Source: Flavobacteriales bacterium
Lineage (GTDB): Bacteria > Bacteroidota > Bacteroidia > NS11-12g > UBA955
Direction: 5' to 3'
Length of the DNA: 62,637 nt
Assembly (NCBI GenBank): GCA_947463125.1
Contig: CANHQZ010000009.1
Location: 1 to 62,637 of the forward strand
The notes beneath the pieces were generated by a model. That model made no database searches, was not told the origin of the DNA, and saw only the letters and a list, made by a program, of their open reading frames with translations. Position numbers and translations under genes: made by a program. Positions 54,083-62,637 of this stretch are shown one piece after another (positions within the stretch are counted from its first letter, which is position 1; each line of letters starts with the position of its first letter).

Positions 54083-56458
54083 ATGAACACTTCAATACTG
54101 TACCTGATTCCTGCCCTTGGTCTGGTGGGATTGATTGTGATGGCGGTAAAAAGCGCCTGGGTATCCAAGCAGGATGCCGGAGATGAAAAAATGCAAAACC
54201 TGGCCGGTAAAATTGCCCGCGGTGCGATGGCATTTTTACGTGCTGAATGGAAAGTGCTCAGTTACTTCGCTGTTATTGCCGCAGCCCTGCTGGCTTACAG
54301 CGGAACCATCAAGGAAGTGAATGGTATTAAAATCCATTCCCACTGGATCATTTCCGTGGCATTCCTTATCGGAGCATTCCTGTCGGCACTAGCAGGTTAC
54401 TTTGGTATGAACATCGCCACCAAGGCCAACGTGAGAACCACGCAGGCGGCCAGAAGCAGCCTTTCCAAAGCCCTGAACGTATCTTTCAGTGGTGGAACCG
54501 TGATGGGATTGGGTGTTGCCGGTCTTGCGGTGCTGGGCCTCGGCGGACTCTTTATCGTATTTTATAACATGTTTTACGCGGGAAGCGGCGAAGCCATTAC
54601 CGGCGACAAGATGAAAACCGTTATTGAAGTACTTACCGGATTTTCACTGGGTGCCGAATCTATTGCTTTGTTTGCCCGTGTAGGTGGCGGTATTTATACC
54701 AAAGCCGCAGACGTAGGTGCTGACCTGGTAGGAAAAGTAGAAGCCGGTATTCCCGAAGACGATCCCCGCAATCCCGCCACCATTGCAGATAACGTTGGCG
54801 ACAACGTAGGTGATGTTGCCGGTATGGGTGCCGACCTTTTCGGTTCCTATGTAGCTACAATCCTCGCTACCATGGTTCTTGGACAGGAAATTTCGGTTAC
54901 CGATAACTACGGTGGAATGTCTCCTATTTTGCTGCCTATGGTGATTGCAGGTATGGGATTGATTTTCTCCATCATCGGAACTTTCTTTGTTAGAATTAAA
55001 GACGATAACGGCAATGTACAGCAAGCCCTGAATTTGGGTAACTGGTCGTCCATTATCCTCACTGCCATTGCTTCCTACTTCGCAGTTACTATGCTGCTGC
55101 CCGTAAAAATGGAACTTCGTGGTGTTGAATTCACCTCCATCAGTGTTTTTTATGCCATTATAACCGGGTTGGTGGTAGGTGCCATCATGAGCTGGATTAC
55201 AGAATACTACACCGCCATGGGCAAAAAACCCGTTCTGTCTATCGTTGAAAAATCGGGTACAGGACATGCTACCAATATTATTGGCGGTTTGTCTGTGGGC
55301 ATGGAATCAACCGTAATCCCTATTATCACCCTGGCTGCAGGCATTTTTCTTTCGTACAATTTTGCAGGTTTGTATGGCGTTGCTATTGCAGCTGCCGGCA
55401 TGATGGCCACAACGGCCATGCAGTTGGCAATTGATGCTTTCGGCCCTATTGCCGACAACGCCGGTGGTATTGCCGAAATGAGCGATTTGCCCGAAGAAGT
55501 TCGCGGCCGCACCGATATTCTGGATGCTGTGGGTAACACCACCGCTGCTACCGGAAAAGGGTTCGCTATCGCCTCAGCCGCACTAACCTCACTTGCTTTG
55601 TTTGCAGCATTTGTAGGTGTAGCAGGAATTTCCGGTATCGATATTTACAAAGCACCTGTTCTTGCCGCTCTTTTCGTAGGTGGCATGATTCCATTCATCT
55701 TCTCTGCACTGGCTATATCAGCTGTAGGTTCAGCCGCCATGGATATGGTGAAGGAAGTACGCCGTCAATTCCGCGAAATTCCCGGAATTATGGAGTACAA
55801 AGCAGAACCTGAATACGAGAAGTGCGTGGAAATAAGCACCAAGGCTTCCATTCGTCAAATGGTTGCTCCCGGTGCTATTGCGCTCCTCTCTCCTGTTTTG
55901 GTTGGTTTCCTTTTCGGACCCGAAGTCCTGGGTGGCCTTCTCGCCGGTATCACCGTTAGCGGTGTACTCATGGGTATTTTCCAGAACAATGCCGGCGGTG
56001 CATGGGATAACGCTAAGAAATCCTTTGAAAAAGGCGTTCAGATTGATGGTGAGACCTACTATAAAAAGTCAGAGCCACACAAAGCCTCTGTTACCGGTGA
56101 TACCGTGGGCGATCCTTTCAAGGATACCAGCGGCCCCAGCATGAACATCCTGATTAAATTAACATCCATCGTTTCATTGATTATTGCACCCTACATCGCA
56201 GGTGGCAATGGTATTCTGGGTGGCAGCAACGAAAAGGACTGCTGCAAGGCCAAAACCGAGCAGTGTGGTGATAACCATGCTGCAGCTGCGAAGTGCGACA
56301 TGAGCAAGTGTGCTACCATGACCAAGGATGAATGCGCAAAACACTGCGACAGCGTAGGATGCTCATCCGAAGAAAAAGCCGAATGTATGAAAATGTATGA
56401 CAATAACGGCAAATACATCGGCAAAGAGGAAAAGCCCTGCTGTAAAGAATCACACTAA
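54083..56458 (+). CDS. hppA: Membrane-bound ion-pumping pyrophosphatase with cysteine-rich tail
   Basis: A 791-residue multi-span enzyme that couples pyrophosphate hydrolysis to Na+ or H+ export. The signature [13 protein letters not shown] begins at 210 and is followed by [18 protein letters not shown]. At residue 488 ([10 protein letters not shown]) an alanine occupies the position that is lysine in K+-independent enzymes, so this is of the K+-dependent type, often Na+-pumping. After the last membrane span, residues 717-791 form a hydrophilic extension with 11 cysteines (720, 721, 728, 738, 743, 751, 755, 760, 768, 786, 787) and several histidines, which the core enzyme does not need. A strong terminator follows. 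Confidence 0.95.
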   Translation: MNTSILYLIPALGLVGLIVMAVKSAWVSKQDAGDEKMQNLAGKIARGAMAFLRAEWKVLSYFAVIAAALLAYSGTIKEVNGIKIHSHWIISVAFLIGAFLSALAGYFGMNIATKANVRTTQAARSSLSKALNVSFSGGTVMGLGVAGLAVLGLGGLFIVFYNMFYAGSGEAITGDKMKTVIEVLTGFSLGAESIALFARVGGGIYTKAADVGADLVGKVEAGIPEDDPRNPATIADNVGDNVGDVAGMGADLFGSYVATILATMVLGQEISVTDNYGGMSPILLPMVIAGMGLIFSIIGTFFVRIKDDNGNVQQALNLGNWSSIILTAIASYFAVTMLLPVKMELRGVEFTSISVFYAIITGLVVGAIMSWITEYYTAMGKKPVLSIVEKSGTGHATNIIGGLSVGMESTVIPIITLAAGIFLSYNFAGLYGVAIAAAGMMATTAMQLAIDAFGPIADNAGGIAEMSDLPEEVRGRTDILDAVGNTTAATGKGFAIASAALTSLALFAAFVGVAGISGIDIYKAPVLAALFVGGMIPFIFSALAISAVGSAAMDMVKEVRRQFREIPGIMEYKAEPEYEKCVEISTKASIRQMVAPGAIALLSPVLVGFLFGPEVLGGLLAGITVSGVLMGIFQNNAGGAWDNAKKSFEKGVQIDGETYYKKSEPHKASVTGDTVGDPFKDTSGPSMNILIKLTSIVSLIIAPYIAGGNGILGGSNEKDCCKAKTEQCGDNHAAAAKCDMSKCATMTKDECAKHCDSVGCSSEEKAECMKMYDNNGKYIGKEEKPCCKESH

Positions 56459-56465
56459 AATTTCA

Positions 56466-56496
56466 AAAAGGCCGCCTGCAAAAAGCGGCCTTTTTT
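56466..56496 (+). terminator. Terminator of hppA
   Basis: AAGGCCGC and GCGGCCTT form an 8-bp GC-rich stem around a 9-base loop, ending in TTTTTT. Confidence 0.88.
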
Positions 56497-56527
56497 GTTA
56501 GTACATTGTAAGACTTCATAAACCTTT

Positions 56528-57505
56528 ATGATTTATAACCCTTCGCTGCCCATCATTAAATCTGGTTGGAAAGGAAACCCACTGGACAAAAAAGGAAGAT
56601 TCCGCAATCATGAATATCCGCATATACCGAAATTCAAGGATGTGTGGCGCTGGCAAACCGGACCCAGGCCTTTCCAAAAAGAAAAGAAACTGGATTTGTG
56701 GAAGCCGGAAACGAATGCAGACAGCTTTTTCCGCAGAAAAAACGATGATTGTATTGTCTGGCTTGGGCACGCATGGTTTTTTATACGCTTAAACGGCATT
56801 TCCATGCTGGTAGATCCTGTTTTATTCAATGCGCGCTTTTTGAGACATCGGGTAAAGCAGCCCTACCCTCCCCATGCTTTTGGTGAGATTGACTACATCC
56901 TCGTTTCGCATGACCACAGGGATCACTGTGATGAAAAATCGCTAAAGAGACTGATGCGCCTGAATCCAAGAGCTACCCTGATTGCAGGTTTAAACATGGG
57001 AAAACTGCTCCGCAAGTGGGGACATAACCACATTGTTGAAATGGGCTGGTACCAGCAGTTTCAGGGATTTGACAATATCCGAATTACATACCTGCCAACA
57101 CGGCACTGGAGCCGTCGTATGCTGCGCGACACAAATAAGCGTTTATGGGGCGCTTTTACCATAGAATCCGGCTCACGAACCATTTACTTTGGCAGCGACA
57201 GCGGCTACGGCAGTCACTACGAGGAACTGAACACGCTTTTTCCAAACCTGGATTATGCCATGCTGGGAATAGGTGCATTTCAGCCTGAGTGGTTTATGCA
57301 GCCCGTGCATATGTCTCCGGCAGAAGCCGTGCAGGCTTTCCATGATTGCGGAGCCAAACACCTCATACCCATGCATTACGGCACACTCGACCTGAGCGAC
57401 GAACCTGCAGGATTGCCCATCCGATTGCTCAAAGAATCACATTCTGAAGGCAAAATCAACGGCAAACTTATTCTTCCCGGAATAGGGGAAACTTTGTGGG
57501 TTTAA
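56528..57505 (+). CDS. NAPE-PLD-like MBL-fold hydrolase
   Basis: A 325-residue metallo-beta-lactamase-fold protein of the NAPE-PLD/UlaG-like group. Motifs are CIVWLGHAWFFIRLNGISMLVDPVL, LVSHDHRDHCD (HxHxDH), LPTRHWSRR, YFGSDSGYG and IPMHYGTLDLS. Family members hydrolyse N-acyl phosphatidylethanolamine or related phosphodiesters; the substrate here is unknown. No clear signal peptide is present. It lies between the hppA terminator and mutS with no obvious partner. Confidence 0.85.
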   Translation: MIYNPSLPIIKSGWKGNPLDKKGRFRNHEYPHIPKFKDVWRWQTGPRPFQKEKKLDLWKPETNADSFFRRKNDDCIVWLGHAWFFIRLNGISMLVDPVLFNARFLRHRVKQPYPPHAFGEIDYILVSHDHRDHCDEKSLKRLMRLNPRATLIAGLNMGKLLRKWGHNHIVEMGWYQQFQGFDNIRITYLPTRHWSRRMLRDTNKRLWGAFTIESGSRTIYFGSDSGYGSHYEELNTLFPNLDYAMLGIGAFQPEWFMQPVHMSPAEAVQAFHDCGAKHLIPMHYGTLDLSDEPAGLPIRLLKESHSEGKINGKLILPGIGETLWV

Positions 57506-57542
57506 AGGGATAAAATGTTCATCGAATCCGGTGCAGGTGATC

Positions 57543-57550
57543 TATCTTGC
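57543..57550 (+). promoter_or_regulatory. Weak -7-like box for mutS
   Basis: TATCTTGC resembles TAnnTTTG with two mismatches, 13 bases before the ATG at 57564. Confidence 0.25.
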
Positions 57551-57563
57551 ACCTTCTGTATTT

Positions 57564-60164
57564 ATGTGCGCCAAAGAAAAATCAGAAACCCCGCTGATGA
57601 AACAGTATTACAGTATCAAGGGCCAATACCCTGGTGCTTTGCTCCTGTTCAGAGTGGGTGATTTTTATGAAACATTTGAAGAAGACGCACGCACAGCAAG
57701 CAAAATTCTGGGAATTGTACTTACCAAGCGCTCCAACGGTTCGGCTTCGGAAATAGACCTGGCAGGTTTCCCGCACCATAGCCTGGACGTATACCTGCCT
57801 AAATTGGTCAGAGCCGGACAAAGAGTAGCTGTCTGCGATCAGCTGGAAGACCCCAAACTTACAAAAACCATAGTAAAACGAGGCGTTACTGAGCTCGTAA
57901 CACCCGGTGTTAGCTATAATGATAAGGTACTGGAGTCAAGGCAAAACAATTACCTGTGTTGCCTTTTCTTCCATCAGGACAAAGCCGGTGTGGCCTTTCT
58001 GGATATCAGTACAGGTGAATTTATGACCACCACCGCAGATGCAGAATCGGTAAAAAGGCTCATAAACGGCTTTAAACCCGCTGAAATCATAGCACCCAAA
58101 AGCCAGCAAAAAGCGGTGAATGAATTGCTCGGTGATCAGATTTTTAGCCAGTATCTGGAAGACTGGGTATTTCAAACAGAATATGCCACCGATAAGCTCT
58201 GTCGGCAGTTTCAGGCCACCTCGCTGAAAGGATTCGGCATCGCTGAAATGCCCGAGTCCATTATTGCAGCCGGTGCCTGCCTGCAGTATCTTGACAACAC
58301 GCATCATACGCAGGTGAGCCATATTAAAGGCATTCACCGCATTGATGACAGTGAACATGTTTGGCTCGATGGATTTACGGTACGCAATCTGGAACTGCTG
58401 TATCCGATTTATCCCGGAGGAACACCCCTGATCGATATTCTAGACCATACCAAAACCCCTATGGGTAGCCGTTTGCTGAGAAACTGGCTCATTCTTCCGT
58501 TAAAAAAATCCGCTGATATTGCCTTCAGGCATGAGATTGTCGCGTTCTTCTGTAATAATCAGACCAAACTTGCTTTTTGCAGGGCTATAACCGAACGAAT
58601 AGGCGATGTGCAGCGAATCATAGGAAAGGTAGCCCTTAACCGCGTAAATCCGAGGGAAATGCTGCAGCTTGGCAGAAGCCTGCAGGCCGTAAAAGAACTT
58701 ACCAATAATTTACAGGATGCTCCCGCATCGGTTCAGGAGTTGTTGAAACTTATACAGGATGCCGATGCCATAATCACCAAGTTGCAAAGTACACTTTCCG
58801 AAGATGCTCCTGCCCTGCTCAGCAAAGGTGGCACCATCAAACCCGGCGTGCACCCGGAACTGGATGATTTGCGCAGTATTGCCTTTGGAGGAAAAGACCA
58901 CTTGCTGGAAATTCAACGGCGCGAAGTGGAAAAGACTGGAATCAGCAGCCTGAAAATCGGCTTTAACAATGTATTCGGCTACTATCTTGAAGTTACCCAC
59001 GCCCACAAAGACAAGGTGCCCGAAGATTGGATTCGTAAGCAAACCCTCACCAATGCGGAAAGATACATTACTCCTGAACTGAAAAGCTACGAAGAGAAGA
59101 TTTTAAGTGCAGAAGATAAAATACTGGCACTTGAACAGCGTCTTTGGGACGAACTGGTAAACTGGATAGGCAACTACATATCCCTTTTGCAGCAAAACGC
59201 GCTTGTCGTGTCAAAACTTGATATTCTGATGGGATTTGCCAACTTGTCTGTATCACACAGATTTACGAAACCGGAAATGACGGAGGACCGCAATTTGCAG
59301 TTGATTGGCTGTCGTCATCCCGTAATTGAAAAGCAGCTTCCTCCGGATGAAAGTTATGTACCCAATGATATATCGCTCAATACCGATGAACAACGCATAA
59401 TCATACTAACAGGTCCCAATATGAGTGGTAAAAGCGCTATCTTGCGCCAAACAGCACTCGCTGTTATTCTGGCACAAATTGGTTGCTTCGTACCATGTGA
59501 AAAAGCCATCATCGGCGTGGTTGACCGAATTTATACACGTGTTGGCGCCAGCGACAATATCAGCCTGGGTGAATCAACCTTCATGGTGGAAATGCTCGAA
59601 ACCGCCAGTATTTTGAACAACATTAGCAACCGTAGCCTTATCTTACTGGATGAAATTGGCAGAGGAACCAGCACCTATGATGGTGTCAGCCTTGCCTGGA
59701 GTATCGCCGAATACCTGCAAAGCCATCCTTCAAAACCCAAAACCCTGTTTGCAACCCACTACCATGAACTGAATGAACTGGAAAGTAAAATGGAAGGGGT
59801 GAAAAATTATCATATCGCTATCAAAGAACAGGGCAACCGAATTGTTTTCCTCCGTAAACTAAAACCGGGTGGAAGTGAGCATAGTTTTGGTATTCACGTT
59901 GCACAGATGGCAGGCATTCCCAACAAGGTGCTTTTAAGAGCCAGCGAAATCCTAAACAGACTTGAAACTGACCGATCTTCCATCAGTGGCAGAAATACAC
60001 TGAAAAACAACGCCGCCGTTCCGGTTTACCAGCTCAATATGTTTCAGGCTGAAGACCCCAAGCTTAAAGAGTTACAGGAAATCCTGAAAAAAATAGACGT
60101 GAATGCCATTTCCCCTATAGATGCATTGCTGAAACTACAGGAACTGAAAAACAAACTTTCCTAG
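57564..60164 (+). CDS. mutS: DNA mismatch repair protein MutS
   Basis: The 866-residue mismatch-recognition ATPase. The mismatch-binding F-x-E is F34-Y35-E36 (VGDFYETFEE). Walker A is GPNMSGKS at 617-624, followed by GASDNISLGESTFMVEM, Walker B LILLDEIGRGTSTYDG and ATHYHEL. A C-terminal helical tail is present. ATG at 57564 (MCAKEKSETPLMKQYY) is preferred to a GTG 11 codons upstream because homologues start here and the weak promoter box lies between them. Its stop shares the palindrome CTAG with the stop of the convergent receptor gene. Confidence 0.96.
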   Translation: MCAKEKSETPLMKQYYSIKGQYPGALLLFRVGDFYETFEEDARTASKILGIVLTKRSNGSASEIDLAGFPHHSLDVYLPKLVRAGQRVAVCDQLEDPKLTKTIVKRGVTELVTPGVSYNDKVLESRQNNYLCCLFFHQDKAGVAFLDISTGEFMTTTADAESVKRLINGFKPAEIIAPKSQQKAVNELLGDQIFSQYLEDWVFQTEYATDKLCRQFQATSLKGFGIAEMPESIIAAGACLQYLDNTHHTQVSHIKGIHRIDDSEHVWLDGFTVRNLELLYPIYPGGTPLIDILDHTKTPMGSRLLRNWLILPLKKSADIAFRHEIVAFFCNNQTKLAFCRAITERIGDVQRIIGKVALNRVNPREMLQLGRSLQAVKELTNNLQDAPASVQELLKLIQDADAIITKLQSTLSEDAPALLSKGGTIKPGVHPELDDLRSIAFGGKDHLLEIQRREVEKTGISSLKIGFNNVFGYYLEVTHAHKDKVPEDWIRKQTLTNAERYITPELKSYEEKILSAEDKILALEQRLWDELVNWIGNYISLLQQNALVVSKLDILMGFANLSVSHRFTKPEMTEDRNLQLIGCRHPVIEKQLPPDESYVPNDISLNTDEQRIIILTGPNMSGKSAILRQTALAVILAQIGCFVPCEKAIIGVVDRIYTRVGASDNISLGESTFMVEMLETASILNNISNRSLILLDEIGRGTSTYDGVSLAWSIAEYLQSHPSKPKTLFATHYHELNELESKMEGVKNYHIAIKEQGNRIVFLRKLKPGGSEHSFGIHVAQMAGIPNKVLLRASEILNRLETDRSSISGRNTLKNNAAVPVYQLNMFQAEDPKLKELQEILKKIDVNAISPIDALLKLQELKNKLS

Positions 60165-62446
60165 AAAGTGTAATTACAACCCAGCGCCGGCAATAGTGGC
60201 AGCTGATTAACCCTGACGTTGTTTATGCGGTCAAAATAGAAGATATTGTCCCGGTTGTATACGTTGGTAACACTTAATACCATCTGAAACTGTCTGCTGT
60301 CCGGCAATTTCCAGGTTCTTTTGGCAGAGAAATCAAGCCTGTGATAGTATGGCAGTCTTCCGGCATTAATGCCACTATACAGTATACCAAGATCGCCATT
60401 ACCGGAAACATAATCCGTACCCAAACCCTGCCCAAAATCAAACTTCTCATAATATCCCTGGGTCTGTGTAAACGGAAATCCGGAACCGAAGTTCCATCGC
60501 AGGCTCACCTCCGTAGATTTTGCCTTACCGGGCAAAGTGTAATTTACCAGGATATTCGCGTTGTGCCTTCTGTCAAAAATCGGCTGATAGGTGATCACAC
60601 CATCAAACCGGTTCACGTAGGTAAGGCTATATACTGCCCACACATACCAGCGCTTATCCTCATACTTTATGGTTGCATCTGCACCGTAAGCATCTCCGGT
60701 TTCAATGATAAAGTCCTGACGCAATCGGGCGGGCTTGTTCTGGTTAAATAAATCGTCATTAAAGAGTTTATCCCGGTTGATATTGGTAATCTGATCAAAC
60801 CTTTTGAAAAAGGCTTCCGTATTCACACTAATGCGCTTGGTTATCTGATACTCCATGCCTGCAACAGCATGACGGGCTTTTTGGAGCCGGTCTGTGACCG
60901 GTTTTCCGTTAAATGTGGCCGGCAAATTTTCAGGACCACTCAAAAAACCATAAAATAAATTCACCACATCCCTATCGCTGATGGCCGACAATAGATTCTG
61001 GCTGTATTTACCCACCGCAGCCTTTATGGAAAGCCATGGGAAAGGACTGTACTTGGCCTGAATTCTGGGCTCCAAACTACCATTTCCCAATGAGGCATAA
61101 TGTTGCCAGCGTATGCCCGTTTCAGTGGTAAACTTCTTTCTTATGTATTTGTAGTTAGCAAACGTGTTGATTTCTGCTGTTGATTCTTTTTGCTGAATAA
61201 GCCTACTGTTGCTGTTATATAATACAAAGTCAGTTTGAAAACTATTCATCTCAAGTCCCCACTTGAACTGATCCTTTTTAAAATTGTAGGAAAAATTCAT
61301 CCCAATATTAAAGCCACCAATACCACTTCTTCGGGGCAATCCATCCTTTTCAATCTGGTTAATTTCGTAATTGCTGTAAAGAAAATATCCGTCCAGTCGG
61401 GTTTTAGACTGATCCGGAACCACCAGGTATTTTCCGCCAAAACCACTGGAAACCCAGTTATATCGGGTAGTATTTGGAAAATCAACCCTATCAGTGAACC
61501 GAAAGCCGTATAAATTTGCATAACCGCCACCAGCACCGTTTAGGCTGAACTTGCCAAAAAGATCGCCAAAGTTGTATGGTAACTTATCAGGATTGGCATA
61601 ATTGTACAATAATCGGGATGACTGTCTCAAAAATGAATTTCGGTATGACAATACAAAAGAGCTATTGCTATTGCCTTTACTGAATTTTTTCAGTGGGCCT
61701 TCCAGCAAAAATTTACCTGTAAATGTAGTAAGTCCGGTTTTGGCACTTAGCTTTTGCTTGTTTCCATCCCGGGTTCTCACATCTACAACCGCACTGATTC
61801 TGCCACCATATTGTGCACCAAATCCGGCAGTATGCACGTCGGCACTTTTTATCAAATCAGTTTCAAACACCGAAAACAGGCCAATGGAGTGAAAAGGATT
61901 GTAAATGGTCATCCCGTCGAGCATTACCTTGTTCATTATGGGAGATCCACCTCGTATGTAGAGCTGTCCCCCTTGATCACCGGTAAAAACCACACCGGGC
62001 ATGATTTGCAAATACTGGATGATATCCGCTTCAGCACCTACCGTGGGGATTTTATAGATTTGCTTGGCCTCAATCGGTGTTCCCGTAATGCCTGCATCAC
62101 GCTTTTTTGCAACAGAAATCCGCACTTCCTCCATGCTGGTGGTTTTCTGTAAATAATGGTCTGCTTTGGTATTAGCACCATTATAAACCATAACTTCTAA
62201 CGAAGTCGTATCAAAACCTGCCGCCCATACCCATAACAACTGTTTTCCTGCAGGCAGCTTGGTTAATGAATAATAGCCGTCAGCATCCGACAATACAATA
62301 CGTCCGTCACTGCCTACTTTTATAATTGCGTTTGCCAGACGCTCACCTGATTCTGCGTTGTATACGAATCCCCTAATATCACCGGTTTGGGCATTCAATG
62401 ACTCAGCTGCAACCAAACAACACAAAAAACAAAATATTAACCGCAT
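60161..62446 (-). CDS. TonB-dependent receptor with carboxypeptidase-like regulatory domain
   Basis: A 761-residue outer-membrane receptor. After a signal peptide (1-19), residues about 22-105 form the carboxypeptidase-like domain (GDIRGFVYNAESGERLANAII), about 115-225 the plug (ADIIQYLQIMPGVVFTGDQGGQLYIRGGSPIMN), and the rest a beta-barrel ending in an aromatic residue (GCNYTF). It resembles the other receptor in this window in layout but stands alone, with no SusD or DUF4249 partner. The -7 box TATTTTCG lies 9 bases before the ATG. Substrate unknown. Confidence 0.9.
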   Translation of the reverse strand: MRLIFCFLCCLVAAESLNAQTGDIRGFVYNAESGERLANAIIKVGSDGRIVLSDADGYYSLTKLPAGKQLLWVWAAGFDTTSLEVMVYNGANTKADHYLQKTTSMEEVRISVAKKRDAGITGTPIEAKQIYKIPTVGAEADIIQYLQIMPGVVFTGDQGGQLYIRGGSPIMNKVMLDGMTIYNPFHSIGLFSVFETDLIKSADVHTAGFGAQYGGRISAVVDVRTRDGNKQKLSAKTGLTTFTGKFLLEGPLKKFSKGNSNSSFVLSYRNSFLRQSSRLLYNYANPDKLPYNFGDLFGKFSLNGAGGGYANLYGFRFTDRVDFPNTTRYNWVSSGFGGKYLVVPDQSKTRLDGYFLYSNYEINQIEKDGLPRRSGIGGFNIGMNFSYNFKKDQFKWGLEMNSFQTDFVLYNSNSRLIQQKESTAEINTFANYKYIRKKFTTETGIRWQHYASLGNGSLEPRIQAKYSPFPWLSIKAAVGKYSQNLLSAISDRDVVNLFYGFLSGPENLPATFNGKPVTDRLQKARHAVAGMEYQITKRISVNTEAFFKRFDQITNINRDKLFNDDLFNQNKPARLRQDFIIETGDAYGADATIKYEDKRWYVWAVYSLTYVNRFDGVITYQPIFDRRHNANILVNYTLPGKAKSTEVSLRWNFGSGFPFTQTQGYYEKFDFGQGLGTDYVSGNGDLGILYSGINAGRLPYYHRLDFSAKRTWKLPDSRQFQMVLSVTNVYNRDNIFYFDRINNVRVNQLPLLPALGCNYTF

Positions 62447-62455
62447 CCTACACCG

Positions 62456-62463
62456 CGAAAATA
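62456..62463 (-). promoter_or_regulatory. -7 promoter box for the 761-residue TonB receptor
   Basis: TATTTTCG on the minus strand, a TAnnTTTG variant, 9 bases before the ATG at 62446. Confidence 0.4.
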
Positions 62464-62484
62464 CGGAATTTGCGCGGCATCATT

Positions 62485-62492
62485 TAACTTTG
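62485..62492 (+). promoter_or_regulatory. -7 promoter box for the pRiA4b ORF-3-like gene
   Basis: TAACTTTG ends 7 bases before the ATG at 62500. Confidence 0.5.
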
Positions 62493-62499
62493 CATCAAC

Positions 62500-62637
62500 A
62501 TGATTTACCGTTTTAAGGTTTGGTTTGAAGATTTGGAAGATGTTGTCAGGTGGATTGACATTAAACCCTCTCATACTTTCCTGGAATTTCACAACGTAAT
62601 TCAGGATTCAATCGGGTTCGACAAAAAAGAGCCTACA
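62500..62637 (+). CDS. pRiA4b ORF-3-like protein (3' end outside window)
   Basis: The frame from the ATG at 62500 stays open to the window end (46 residues). It reads MIYRFKVWFEDLEDVVRWID, then KPSHTFLEFHNVIQDSIGFD. This matches the N-terminus of the plasmid pRiA4b ORF-3-like domain (YrF.v...d....WR.i.i....TF.dLH..Iq..fGfd), a small fold also found in IS1096-type passenger proteins. Many Bacteroidota carry it as a free-standing chromosomal gene of unknown function. The promoter box just upstream supports the start. Confidence 0.75.
   Translation, partial: MIYRFKVWFEDLEDVVRWIDIKPSHTFLEFHNVIQDSIGFDKKEPT

Overview
The window is chromosomal DNA from a member of the Bacteroidota, most like a Chitinophagales/Sphingobacteriia-type environmental bacterium. 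The order cannot be fixed from sequence alone. The evidence is four large secreted proteins with type IX secretion (T9SS) sorting domains (two type A, two type B), TonB-dependent receptors with carboxypeptidase-like N-terminal domains, a DUF4249 lipoprotein, promoter -7 boxes of the TAnnTTTG type and no visible Shine-Dalgarno signals. No prophage, insertion sequence or CRISPR array was seen. Gene density is high, with many 1-4 base stop/start overlaps, and no gene-free stretch exceeds about 210 bases.

Layout. 1-2111: end of serA coupled to a DUF1015 gene. 2154-4483 (minus): M42 peptidase, HtrB-type acyltransferase, ArsR-type regulator. 4604-5063: a GIY-YIG nuclease gene between an intact tRNA-Val and a duplicated, altered 3' half of that tRNA. 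5257-7347: T9SS type B protein with an IgGFc-binding-like region. 7492-14344: M16 peptidase, gyrA, TPR protein. 14417-20128 (minus): homogentisate dioxygenase, a 1225-residue T9SS protein, and a periplasmic-binding-fold gene broken by a 10-bp tandem duplication. 20338-27970: six tightly coupled genes for exported or lipid-anchored proteins, including a DUF1501 protein and a 1164-residue CUB/T9SS protein. 27997-35859: NFACT protein, uvrA, DUF4249/TonB receptor pair, folB. 35930-42476: acyl-CoA dehydrogenase, phosphohexomutase, DUF2279 protein and an O-/N-acyltransferase pair resembling aminolipid (glycine or ornithine lipid) synthesis. 42457-47703: subtilase, muramidase-like protein, tcdA, small lipoprotein, TPR lipoprotein. 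47833-52350: tRNA-Leu, then methyltransferase, GT2 and a large membrane glycosyltransferase with TPRs. 52358-62637: MBL hydrolase, map, membrane pyrophosphatase with a cysteine-rich tail, NAPE-PLD-like hydrolase, mutS, TonB receptor, and the start of a pRiA4b ORF-3-like gene.

Themes. Housekeeping genes (gyrA, uvrA, mutS, map, hppA, folB, serA, tcdA) are mixed with envelope and secretion functions. The most unusual items are (1) the GIY-YIG/tRNA duplication unit, in which the nuclease reading frame ends inside a tRNA-like sequence; (2) the coupled cassette at 20.3-28.0 kb; (3) the 75-residue, 11-cysteine tail on the pyrophosphatase; (4) a repeated promoter layout in which the -7 box ends only 4-5 bases before the start codon, predicting leaderless mRNAs; and (5) the 10-bp duplication that breaks the binding-protein gene. 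All function calls come from reading motifs by eye; no database search was run.
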